Assembly: GCA_039621445.1 (NCBI GenBank)
Contig: CP154954.1
Coordinates: 21,278,954-21,342,953 of the forward strand
Length of the DNA: 64,000 bases
Direction of reading: 5' to 3'
Source of the DNA: Euglena gracilis
Taxonomy: Eukaryota > Euglenida > Euglenophyceae > Euglenales
The notes under the pieces are model-generated. The model saw only the letters and a program-made list of their open reading frames with translations, was not told where the DNA came from and searched no databases. The translations under genes and the position numbers were made by a program. Below, piece after piece: positions 53,048 to 64,000 of the stretch (positions within the stretch are counted from its first letter, which is position 1; the number at the start of each line of letters is the position of its first letter).

Positions 53048-54983
53048 AGGGTGGTCGCCCCCCCCCTCCTTTTTTGTTTCCCTGCTGTTAGAGCAACACT
53101 GAGACATCCACTTGCCCAGGTTCAAAAGGGTTTGAAAGGCAGGGCGAAGACACAAAAAAGGCTGTATTTGTTAATTCTTTCATCGAGTCAAGAAAGAAGA
53201 ACAGGGGACACAGAGGCAGCACCAGGTTGTTGATCTGACGTTGGCGTGTTGCATGCTCGGGTGTGGCCATGTGTGCCCCAGCGGGTGTCCAGGGGGTGTA
53301 CATGAAATGTCCCTTGGACATTTCATGCACCTCACCCCACGTTGTGGGTCACAGTCAGCCCCCAGCCCCAAAGCCTCTCTCAGCCCAATTGGGTTTTGGT
53401 CATGTGTGCACATTGGCACTCCCCCACCCATGCAGCAGTGCCCCAGCTAGCTCTACTGCAAAAAAATTGAGGTCAGTCCTGTGAGAGTGCGCTTTGTGAG
53501 AATAGTCTCTTTCTGACTCTTTTCATATCATAAGGGATCAATCAGTAAAGGGAATTTTTTTGTCCTCAAGGATTAGCCTCAATTTTTGCACAGCACGTTG
53601 CAGCAAAGCAGGGGGCATGGCAGGGGGATTCAGGGGGGGAATGCAAATGTGTTTTTTGTATTTTTTGATTTTGGCAAAAATTGCATTTTTGGCGCTTTTT
53701 TTGCATTTTTTCTCCCGTGATTTTCGGATTTTTGCTGGAAAAATTTTGACCATGAACAAAATCCTTATTTTGTCCCTGATTTTCCCCGAGACCTAAAATT
53801 TTGTTATTTTTTTTGTCATTTTTGCTTTTTTGGTCAACAAAATGCTTATTTTTATGCAAAGTTCTCTCCAGTGGATAGGTGTACATCCTGGGGGAGCTCC
53901 TAAAGGATTTTACATGTAATTTTTTTTCGCATTTTTTTGTGTTTATTTGCTTTTTTTTGCAGTTTTTTTGCGGCGCGTTTTTTTTTTTTGAGGGTCCATG
54001 TTGCCCCCCCCCCCCTGGGGCATTGCTGCGTAGGGCCAGTGTTCACACACCATCACTGCAACCAATGGGCTGGCAGAGAGTTTAAGGTTGCTGATGACTC
54101 GCAACCCTTGAGGTCAATACAAGGTCGTTTATTACAATGCAGAAGGTTAAAATGGGCCACTGCATTCGGAGGGTCAAGATTCTGTGCCGAATAATGTCCA
54201 CCTTTGCCAGCAGGCATCGACGTCGGATTTGCCTGTGTCGGAGTCCGGAACATCCCATGCGGGGGAGCCATTCTTTGCTTCAAGGTCCACACCCTTGGAA
54301 TGGCTTGATTATTGTCTGGCATCATAACAGCTTTGCCTACGACCCCTCGTTTGGTCCCTCCGGATTGTTGTTGCTTTTATGGATTCGTCTCACCTGTGGG
54401 AAGTGTTGAGGAATGACCCTCAAATCACCACTCCTTTTGCAATCAACCAGGCAGGGCAAGGCTTGGCTTGCCTTGTACAAGGATACGCACCGTCCCCCCC
54501 CCCCCCCGCCGCCCGCTGAAGGGATCCCCCACAAGCAACTCCCCTGTTGTCACACAGGGCGGCCAGAGAAGAGTGGAGCTCCTGGGTCCAGGGCTTGGCT
54601 TCGCCCACAGGGCAGCTTCCGGTGCATCTTCTGATCTTTCGTACCCTCAAAATTTAAACTCCTGGGGTTTATTAGTCATGCGTGGTTTGAAGACCCTCAA
54701 AAAGGGCATTACATCAGGAAGGTCCATTTCTTTCAAGTGGCCTCAACGAACTTTTTCTGCCTCCGGCTGCAGTCAAATACCACCACCATTCCAATTTTCT
54801 TCTGTGTACCCGCAATTCTTCCCAACCACATGTTACCTCGGGCCAACGTTGACCATTTCATGTTATCCAAAATCCAGTGTCTTTTCAGAAAATTCTCCTT
54901 GAAGAGGGTCTGTTTGCAAGGGTAACAAAAATCAAACCTGTTGGGTTAACTTTAGGGGGAGGGGTTATGTTGACCCACCTGGC
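53048..54983. other. no gene recognised; intron or intergenic
   Basis: T-rich and C-run DNA with a CATGAAATGTCC...GGACATTTCATG inverted pair at 53301-53331 and partial similarity between 53.25-53.45 kb and 25.2-25.3 kb (AGCCCC AAAGCCTCT/AGAGGCTTTGGGGCT, inverted). Confidence 0.5.
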
Positions 54984-55655
54984 TGGCACTTAGGCGGCCG
55001 GATTCGCACTTAAGCTTTTTTCTTTTTATTTGCGCATTTGCGCGCATTTACGATTTTTTTGATTCTGCTTTGATTCGGCTGTGAAGGTCAGGGGGGTTTG
55101 AAAACACGTGAACAAGACAGTGCAAAAAATGAGCGAAATTCTGATTTTGGCTGGGAGACCCCCGGGACTTTGACGAAAAATGGTGTTTTTGAGGTGTGTC
55201 AAAATGGACTTTGTACGTCGAAACCCCCGGGACCTTGCCGGCCCAAAGGGAAAAAAACGCAAAAAAGCACCTTAGGAACGGGACCTTTACTGCCCCTGTT
55301 GCTCCTTTCGGCTGTGTCCCCGGGTGTGTCCGAGCTGCCGGCGGTGTGAGTCCTGGGTGTTTGCCGGACTGCGTTGCTTGCGGCGCCTTGGTGTGGTGTT
55401 TTTGGGCTGTTTGTTAAAGTGCGGGGAGGAGGTGTCGGGGGGTGTGGGTGTGATGTGACCAAGCCGGCGGGAAGGACACAGGGGAAGGAAGGTGAGTACG
55501 GGGTGTTTGACAAGGGAAGCGCAGAGGGGATGAAATAGGGTCCGTAGGGAATGAAGGGAATAAAGGGGAACGGGTGTCTCCCACCCGGCTCATACCCGGG
55601 ATGCGCAGAACCAGTTGTGTGGCAAAGGACCCTGCAGGAGAAGCCAAACACTGGA

Positions 55656-55752
55656 AGGACAAAATTGTGTTTATGCGCGCAAATGCGCGCACCAACATGT
55701 TTATGTTGATGCGCGCAATTGCGCGCATAAACACAATTTTGTCCTTCTGGGA
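55656..55752. repeat. 97-bp near-perfect palindrome
   Basis: The arms of about 36 bases (starting AAGGACAAAATTGTGTTTAT and ending in the complement) flank a short centre. CTGG may be duplicated at both sides. The arms contain TGCGCGCAAATGCGCGCA. It could form a long hairpin and looks like a foldback element inserted in the 2.99-kb transposon, possibly within its minus-strand gene. Confidence 0.75.
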
Positions 55753-55894
55753 TTGGGCTTTGGCACCCATGAACTGACGCCGTTGAAAAACTGCGTGACA
55801 TAGAGGCCCTGACGGTACGGACTGACGGGCCATCCAGTTGGTGAGTTTGTCACACTGTTTGTCACCGGCGCAAGCTTATGGGCTCAAATGCGCG

Positions 55895-55975
55895 CACCAA
55901 CAAAAATTATGTTTTATGCGCGCATTTGCGCAAATGCGCGCATAAAACATAATTTTTGTTGGTGCGCGCATTTGC
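55895..55975. repeat. palindrome of about 80 bp with TTTGCGCAAA centre
   Basis: Arms reading ATGCGCGCACCAACAAAAAT and onward are mirrored around GCATTTGCGCAAATGC. Further palindromes with the same TGCGCAAATGCGC theme occur at 56040-56185, 57240-57310 and 57390-57600. Confidence 0.75.
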
Positions 55976-57607
55976 GCAAATAAGCACAAAGAAGAACGGT
56001 GTGACGGAAACACAACTGTCAAACACTGACAGCAGATGTGGTTTATTTGCGCATTTGCGTGCATCACGTTGTTTGTGGGCTCAAATGCGCAAATGAACTG
56101 TATGCAGAAACTGCGCAATTTACTATGTTTATTTGCGCATTTGCGCCCACAAACAACGTGATGCGCGCAAATGCGCAAATAAACAACTAATGGAGAAGTA
56201 AAAGGTGATTTCATTTGGCCCTCCTGCAACTACCCTTAGTGGCTTCTGAATGGGTTGAAAGCAAATGACCACACCGTCTCCTCCGGTATATGGTGTTATT
56301 GTGCCGTTTGTTGACCATTGACAGGTCCCACAAAAGATGGGGACATAGGATCTCCAGAAGGTGCGTGCATAGCCACCCAGTAATGGTACACCTCCACCGG
56401 CACCAATTTTTGGGTCCCAAGGGCCCTGCCGCTGACCTGCGGCCTGGGCTCCGCTGTTAAAGCCCCATCAGCTGCTGATGCTTCAGCACCCAGCAGGCCA
56501 GCATCCACCTCCCCGGTGCAACGACACCCCCCACAGCGACCGCGTTATACCCCGCAACCGGGGTGTAAGACTGGGGGTATGACGTGGTGCCAGTGCATGG
56601 CAACCAGCATCCGAAGAGAGGTAGCCCTCAAGCACCCGTTCCTTTGGATGCAAGGAAGTGTTGAACCTTTACCCCTGCATTGGGTGCATCAAAGCGGTGG
56701 GACCCACTCCCCCCAAATTATGCACAAAAACCGGTGTTTTTTACGTTTTTCAAGGGAAAAATGGCAAAGAAAACCAGAAAACGGACTCCGGCCCGACACG
56801 TCCCGGGTATTTCAGGTGCCAAATTTTGCCTTCTTGCAACGCAGTACTGTTGCAGAAAAGGTGTCCAACAGTCACAGGTCGTTTGCACGTCATCAATTCA
56901 TTACATTTAACTGCTAAACGGATGACGCCAAAACAACAGGCCGATCGGGCCTGGTAACAGCAGTGCAAACGTACACACGTAAGACAGGCAAATTTTTGGC
57001 CAGTCACATGCCGTGTTCCAGTGAACATTCCACACCACCTCTCACCACAAATTTCATCAGCATGTAATCGTGGTGCAAATCATTGGTTGGCGTGAGGAAT
57101 TGCGTTCGCCAGCTGTCACGGAGGAGGAGATGGTATCGCACAACTGATGTGTGTTGGTGCGCGCATTTGCGCAAATAAACACAACTTTGTTTGTGTGCGT
57201 TAAGGCTCCTACAAACACATCGTTTTGAAGCGGTGTATAAAATGTTTGTGCGCGCATTTGCGCAAATGCGCGCACAAACGTAATTGTGTTTATTTGCGCA
57301 ACTGCGCGCCAACACGCCCATCACGTTTTTAAACCTTGTATTGTCATGGTCCTCATTGGTGTCTTTTAACATAGAAAGTAAAAGTACATGTTGGTGGGCG
57401 CATTTGCGCAAGTAAACATAAACGTGTTCGTGCGCGCATTTGCGCAAATGCGCACACCACCAAACGTGTTGTTGGTGCGCGCATTTGCGCCCACCAACAC
57501 GTCATTTTATCATCATCGGTTTACGTTTTATTTGCGCAAATGCGCCCATAAACACAATTGTTTTTATTTGCGCAATTGCGCGCATAAACACACATCAATT
57601 GCGTGAC

Positions 57608-57905
57608 GGCTGCCTCACGTAGTCTGTGTGTCTGTGGTGGTGTGATCTAATGAGGCCCCGTGTGTTCGGCAGTATCACAGCCAGTTCAGGCAGCACGTCA
57701 GCACCGTTTCCAAGTGTCGTCACAAGGGGTGTGTGCCTCTCTCCCGTTTGATGTACAAACAGCACAAGTCTCACCCCCAGCCCTATTAACGTCACCCGGT
57801 AAGCAGCATGCACACCAGACCACTGGGAGTTAATCCCCTCCAATAGATGGGTGTAACGGTTCTTAAATCGTGTTCTGGGTGTCAGGGTACAGGGTCCCAG
57901 GGGTT
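57608..57905 (-). CDS. unidentified coding-like segment carried by the 2.99-kb transposon
   Basis: On the minus strand about 95 codons are open and read, in part, RFKNRYTHLLEGINSQWSGV, HAAYRVTLIGLGVRLVLFVH, GNGADVLPELAVILPNTRGL. A second minus-strand piece at about 57143-57005 reads SWRTQFLTPTNDLHHDYMLM, then KFVVRGGVECSLEHGM, and a third at 56508-56296 reads QKLVPVEVYHYWVAMHAPSG. Palindrome-rich DNA separates them as if by introns. This is probably the element's own gene or a captured one. No DDE transposase motif was recognised, and the order and joining of the pieces are unknown. Confidence 0.35.
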
Positions 57906-58842
57906 ACAAAAAAAATGGTACATTTGCGCAATTGCGCGCATCCAAAGGAAAAAAGCTTAAGTGCGAATCCGGCCGCCTAAGTGGCAGGAAGAAATGGAGT
58001 CAGAACGGACGTTGGGGCAGGAAACATCATCTCCTTCTTGCTTTGTTTGAAAGTGAACCAGCGGTGCTACGCTGAGGTGTGCGTGCGTACATACGTGTGT
58101 GTGTGTGTGTGTGTTTGTGTGGGTGTGGGTGGGTGGGTGGGTGGATGTGTGCATCGGCGTGAGCTACATCCGTCCTTGGGTGTTAAAACCAGAGCCCTGT
58201 GCGAGGTTTCTGGTCTGAACCTGAAGATGACGATGCCTCGCTGGGGACTCCTCACGTGGCTGGTCTGTTCTTATTCCGAACGAAAATTGTGATTTCTTTG
58301 CAACCTTTATCAAGTCGGCTAATCCGACTTAGAAAAATTTCGGTGGGGTCGCTTAGCGAACAAGTACCAAAGTCGGTACTTGTCTGTTGTCACGCGGCAG
58401 AACCCCGCCCCCTTTTGGGTCGCACTTTTGGAGTTTTTGCCCTTCAGGCAAATCACCCCATTTCCCTGTTCTGGGTGGGCAACCTTGCATGACAAAGGGG
58501 TCAGCGGCTTTTATCCCCCTTTTCTCCAACTGCCGCCTCTGGGTTTCTTGCAAGGTGCGGGACAATGCGAGCGTGCCAAATAAAATTTTTTGGCCCGGCC
58601 AAAAACCCTCCATCGGCTGGGGCTCAGGGACAATAGGGGGGGGTAAACGCCGACCAGAAGCAGCCTGGCCGCACCTTGCCACCAGGGTTTTGGCTTGTCT
58701 TGGAAATGGGACTTTGTTTTTCCCGGTTACGAGACTGTCCAAAAGTGAAAGTGCTTTCGACTTTCTGGCCCGCTGTGATCAACCCCACTCCACCAGTCAG
58801 CCCACTGCATGGACCGCCACCTCATATTCAATTTTGCGTGTG

Positions 58843-60520
<1,678 letters not shown>

Positions 60521-60542
60521 TTGGTTGCTGTGATTGATAGGG

Positions 60543-60785
60543 TTGGCAGGATGGACATTGCTGCGGTCCAGGGGTTCCCCGCTGAGGAGGCTCTGGGCAC
60601 TGAAGTGCAGGCGTGGTACAGCCGGCTGCCGGCAGGGTCTGCCGCCGCGGACAACGTGCCGGCTGGCGAAGCGGTTGGCGGCGCCGCAGCCAGTCCACCC
60701 GATGCCCAGCGACCGGATGAGGCCCTGTGGGTTGAATCAATCTGCCAATCCCCGCCCTTTTCTGGAAGTCGGAGACTGGATGCAA
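60543..60785 (+). CDS. coding-like exon, possibly C-terminus of GTPase A or 5' exon of GTPase B
   Basis: After an acceptor-like TTGATAG, an open frame reads VGRMDIAAVQGFPAEEALGT and later PDAQRPDEALW, with GC-rich third positions. It runs to the 103-bp element at 60787-60889 and would continue in frame after it (GGCELLETGAESELRRYF, stop at about 60997). The link to either GTPase is only by position. The opposite strand is also open here, so coding is likely but not certain. Confidence 0.35.
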
Positions 60786-60786
60786 C

Positions 60787-60889
60787 CAGGGTTCAGTATA
60801 AGGAGGGTTTACAGGGTTCAAGAGGAGGGGGATGCCCCCCATCCCCCCCCCCCCGACCCTCCCTCCACCTGCCTTTATATCGAACCCTG
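60787..60889. mobile_element. 103-bp member of the CAGGGTTYGATATAAGG family
   Basis: It starts CAGGGTTCAGTATAAGGAGG and ends CTTTATATCGAACCCTG, with one C-run/G-run block between. It is a shortened relative of 52101-52499. The flanks GGATGCAA and GGTTGCAG are only partly alike, so the duplication has decayed or is shifted. It interrupts an open frame without changing it. Confidence 0.6.
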
Positions 60890-61084
60890 GGTTGCAGATC
60901 AGGAGGGTGCGAATTGTTAGAGACCGGTGCTGAATCTGAACTCCGGCGTTATTTTTCTCCAAGATCGCTTTCTCCTTCTTTGTGCAATTTTTTTTAATTT
61001 TTTCAAATCAATTTTAAAACGGCCATGGTCGTGGTTGGGGGCAGATGTTTTTTTTTACGTTTTGTGTGGGCAGTGCTTCCGGGC

Positions 61085-61240
61085 ACTGCCTCGCCCTGGC
61101 CCTGTTGGCCGGCAGCAACGCCGCCCCGGCTGCGCCAGCCCCCACCCAGAAGGTGCCTGCCCGTTTGCCCCGGAGCACGCCTCTCCAGCTCCCCCAGCCC
61201 GTCCATTTGCGTCACGGCTGCTCAACACAGACTTGGCAAC
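61085..61240 (+). CDS. coding-like exon of unknown function between the two GTPase genes
   Basis: The frame LALALLAGSNAAPAAPAPTQ followed by KVPARLPRSTPLQLPQPVHL has about 85% G or C in third positions and follows an acceptor-like GTGGGCAG at about 61070. The Ala/Pro-rich, acid-free composition would suit a targeting region of the downstream GTPase, which is inferred only from position. A second frame over the same bases is also open. Confidence 0.35.
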
Positions 61241-61564
61241 AGTTTCCTCCAGTACGGTGCTGCTTTCCCCTCCCGGGCAGGCAGGGGACTCGCATGCCTC
61301 GTTCAGGACCGCCCTGGCAGCCCGGCGTTCCACGCCCCCGTGACCCCGAGGACCTCTGGCTTGGTCCGCAGTTTGCAAAGCGACGGTCCCTGGACCGTAC
61401 GAGTTGAGCCCCCACTGCAGTATGATGGGGGCTGGGGGGTTTGTTTTTGTTTCCTGCAGCTGTTCTTACAACGATCATTTTTTCCTGGGGAGGGGAAAGA
61501 GTGCCGAATGCCATGTCGGATTCACATTTGAACGCACATGCAATTGCCCATTCCCTGATGCATG

Positions 61565-61565
61565 G

Positions 61566-61613
<48 letters not shown>
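61565..61613. repeat. GT/GC microsatellite
   Basis: GT repeats ending in GCGCGCGC. An inverted AACTTTCAACCATGC/GCATGGTTGAAAGTT pair (about 61645 and 61750) and TA-rich repeats follow. Confidence 0.93.
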
Positions 61614-61617
<4 letters not shown>

Positions 61618-61879
61618 GCATTCGTGCCAGTGTGTCTCTCTGGGCATGGTTGAAAGTTCGATTGTGCATATATACACGCACATACATATACCTATAACAT
61701 GCATGCACATATGTTTATACATTATATACATATATGTATATGTAACATCGAACTTTCAACCATGCAATTATATATATATATATATATATATTCAACTCTA
61801 CATGTAGTTCAATTATATATTTTATTGCAGGCGCATTTTTCACACCTCGGGTTGGGTTGGAATTTCCTTCAGCTGAATT

Positions 61880-62941
61880 ATGGGATGCCCCAGACCCCCA
61901 CGTGACACCGCGCTTGAGAATGCGCTGCGTGTGTTGCGCACTGTCCCGTTCGCTGTTGTCTTGGAGGTGCGGGACGCTCGCATCCCACGGTCAACACACA
62001 GGGAGCTCTGGCACCCCATTTTTAAATCAATTTTGAGCTTGACGAGGGCAGGACCACAAGAGCTGCGCTCCTGCAATGTGCGGGGGAGTGTATGCTTTGT
62101 TTTCGGCCCGAGGCCATGGGCTCAGAAGAGCAAAACCCCCTCTCAATATAAGCTCCCCCAATATATACACCGTCCAAATATAAGTCCCCCCTCCGATGTG
62201 CAAGCAGATGATGGTGCCATTCAGGAAATTTGGGGTGTATACCACATTTTTTTCCTCCAGAAATGCTCCCTTCTGGATAAAATTGCACATTTTTGTTGAA
62301 AATAGGAGGTGCACAACGAAAATTTGGCATAAAGTTGGTATTTGGCTGCAGTTGAAGACCGCCAATTTTTATAGTCCACCCAGAACGTTTGATTCCCCTC
62401 CCCCCCCCCAATTATATTGCCCTCCCCAGAGGGTATTGAAATTGGATCACATAGGGCTTGTTGATTGCGACGATAAAGCAGGGAGCATCCGAACGGGGGG
62501 GGGGGGCATCCAATTGAATCGCCCGGACCACGGCTGGACGGAATCCCCAAACCCCTGTGGATGGTGGGTGGCCTTTCCGCCTTTTCCGGGGGGTGCCAAT
62601 TTTTAGCCCAGAATTTTCCGTCGGCGCCACCGGGCAGTGCAGTGCTGTGATGGGGGGTCGCCCCCCCCCCACCTCCCGGCTGGGGAGGTCGACCGCCCTC
62701 CCGCCCGGCCATCCAGTGCCGCCCTGCCCCCCCCCCATTTCTTTCAGTCGTGTGGCAGTGGGGGGGGGGGGGCTGCTGGCCCCGGCCTGTCCCCCTGCGG
62801 CCGGCCCACCCGCTGATCGGCAAGGTGGCCCGCCAGGCGGCGGTCCACTTCGTGGTCTTCACCCATGCGGACCTCCTGCCCCCCGCGGAGCTGCAGCGCG
62901 TCACCCGCTGGGCACTGCAGGAGGCCCGTGAACCGGACCCA

Positions 62942-62944
<3 letters not shown>
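61880..62944 (+). CDS. MTG1/YlqF-type GTPase, paralogue B (5' part, runs off the window)
   Basis: Exon 61880-62013 opens with ATG and reads RTVPFAVVLEVRDARIPRST, the DAR motif that begins the permuted GTPase domain. Exon 62803-62944 reads HPLIGKVARQ then AAVHFVVFTHADLLPPAELQ, the G4 region with T-H-A-D in place of N-K-x-D. The two join in phase if 62014-62802 is removed. The G1, G2 and G3 exons would lie beyond 64000. The next intron appears to begin inside the GT microsatellite at 62945. It matches GTPase A exon for exon in this region, so a tandem duplication is likely. The start codon could instead be upstream if 61.1 kb belongs to this gene. Confidence 0.6.
62014..62802 (+). other. nonconventional intron 1 of GTPase B
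   Basis: Boundaries follow from protein continuity (RELW-Q-AHPLIGKVARQ). The intron starts CCC-CAT and ends CTG-CGGCC, so CAT replaces CAG at +4 to +6 and CTG is at -8 to -6. No target duplication is seen. Inside are two blocks with C/G runs and TATAAG motifs (62.13-62.75 kb) related to other elements here. Confidence 0.55.

Positions 62945-63015
<71 letters not shown>
62945..63015. repeat. GT microsatellite at the start of an intron of GTPase B
   Basis: About 35 GT repeats directly after the codon-like CCA-CAC that ends the 62803 exon, so the repeat itself would provide the 5' splice site. Confidence 0.95.
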
Positions 63016-63421
63016 TATCACAGCAAGACCAGGAGGAGAGAGCTTCAAACACAGAAAAATCAGGATCATCCCCTCTGTCTTGCCAGGCACAACAGAAAAT
63101 TATCAAAATTGGTCGATAAATTCGACTTTGAATAACAACTCAGCAAGCATGACCAGATGAAACACAAAAAATTGGAATGTTGGCTGGAGGCTTGAATAAC
63201 ATCAGAAACATACCCTCTCTGTGTCTTTTTTTAGAAAAACCAGGCTGCTCAGGTGCAGATGCACAAATTCAAACACAAGCTGCGGGGGAAAATGTGCTGG
63301 ACGCACTATGGCCACCCACCCACCCACCCACCCACCCACCCACCCACGCGTACGCGTGCACACACACACCCACCCACCACACACACACACACACCCCCCC
63401 ACACACACACACCCCCACACA

Positions 63422-63494
<73 letters not shown>

Positions 63495-64000
63495 GCACAC
63501 ACCCACACACACACACTGAGCTGAGATTTGCAAATCTACTTTTCTTCCACTCGGGTTTTCTGTTATCAGCCTGTTGTTGCATTAATTATTCTTATTCTCT
63601 CGAATCACTGGGCAAGCCATCGCTTGCTTGTGCAATCCTAGGACCCACGTCCACCCGGGTATGAAGAGGATATCAAATGTAATGTACGGAATGCGAATAG
63701 AGCATGAGGAGTCATGTTCACCGTTGTAAGACAAAAGCGGCGGATGTACTGTGGTGGGGAAGGTCTGGGGAATGGAAATGCAGGCCCGGGTACTGGGGAG
63801 CAGCGCTGCAGCAACCAAACCGCATAAATCCACCTGATACAACAGAAACAGAGTGCGCCGGATCAAAATTATGTCGCCAGACTCCCAAACAGCAGATCAC
63901 ACAAGAGTGAAACGGAGGACCAATCTGATATGATATAATAGATTTGGAAGATTGAAATAGACAAAAAAGGGGGAGATGGAACAATGCATGAGAATCAATG
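63016..64000. other. no exon recognised up to the window end
   Basis: This is presumably the intron after the 62803 exon of GTPase B: CA/CCCA microsatellites to 63520, then unremarkable sequence. The G5, G1, G2 and G3 exons of the gene are expected further right. Confidence 0.5.
63304..63520. repeat. CCCA and CA microsatellites
   Basis: CCCA units followed by CA repeats with C-run interruptions. No exon is recognised from here to the window end. Confidence 0.95.

Larger units (their letters stand above)
54989..57981. mobile_element. 2.99-kb TIR transposon, CTTAGGCGG ends, TSD TGGCA
   Basis: The terminal inverted repeats are perfect over 34 bp (54989-55022 against 57948-57981, beginning CTTAGGCGGCCGGATTCGCA). 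The perfect 5-bp duplication TGGCA is at 54984-54988 and 57982-57986. Subterminal and internal regions are filled with TTTGCGCAAA/TGCGCGCA palindromes. Several segments look protein-coding on the minus strand (57.9-57.6, 57.14-57.0, 56.5-56.3 kb). Its termini resemble 13436-16881 and the right ends near 817 and 28103. Confidence 0.9.

Noticed and set aside
53301-53331. Inverted pair around GAAATGTCCC/GGACATTTC as a regulatory operator
   Set aside because: It is a single short palindrome in repeat-rich DNA with no gene start nearby.

Overview
The window looks like repeat-rich nuclear DNA of a eukaryote, most probably a euglenid (Euglena-like protist). Host coding sequence is a small part of the 64 kb. 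It is cut into short GC-rich exons (about 45-180 bases) on the + strand. Two kinds of intron occur side by side in the same genes: conventional GT...AG introns, and introns without GT/AG whose ends form an RNA stem and carry CAG near position +4 and CTG near -8. The second layout is the one known for euglenid nonconventional introns and is the main basis for the organism call; no rRNA, tRNA or spliced-leader sequence was found to confirm it.

Genes, left to right, all +: (1) a SAM-dependent methyltransferase of the Methyltransf_24 type, exons from about 6.49 to 10.60 kb; (2) two candidate exons near 10.8-11.0 kb of an unidentified gene; (3) a TMEM230/DUF872-like two-helix membrane protein, 20.0-23.68 kb; (4) an unidentified gene of at least seven phase-compatible exons, 26.8-35.05 kb, beginning with a KMSLxDFL motif like that near the N-terminus of eIF4B; (5) an MTG1/YlqF-type circularly permuted GTPase, 42.55 to about 53.05 kb, with G4, G1, G2 and G3 in the permuted order; (6) the start of a second GTPase of the same family at 61.88-62.94 kb, running off the right edge. 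Genes 5 and 6 look like tandem paralogues.

The rest is mostly transposons. About twenty insertions can be delimited by terminal inverted repeats (TIRs) and target-site duplications (TSDs). The main group is MITE-like, starts CAG, ends CTG, and has 7-8 bp TSDs. Many share C-run/G-run blocks around a GCGCC hairpin. Three of these elements are themselves the introns of host genes: 9168-9269, 47949-50088 and 52669-52952. The second holds a 1.7-kb element that holds a 400-bp element, three levels deep. A second group has CTTAGGCGG termini and 5-bp TSDs (13436-16881, 54989-57981). A third has C-run termini and TA-type target sites (502-735, 16896-19349, 25654-26515).

Microsatellites are extensive, above all a 1.7-kb GT/GCGT tract at 58.84-60.52 kb. 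The strongest biological story is intron birth: non-autonomous transposons have created spliced introns, with the duplicated target supplying both splice junctions.
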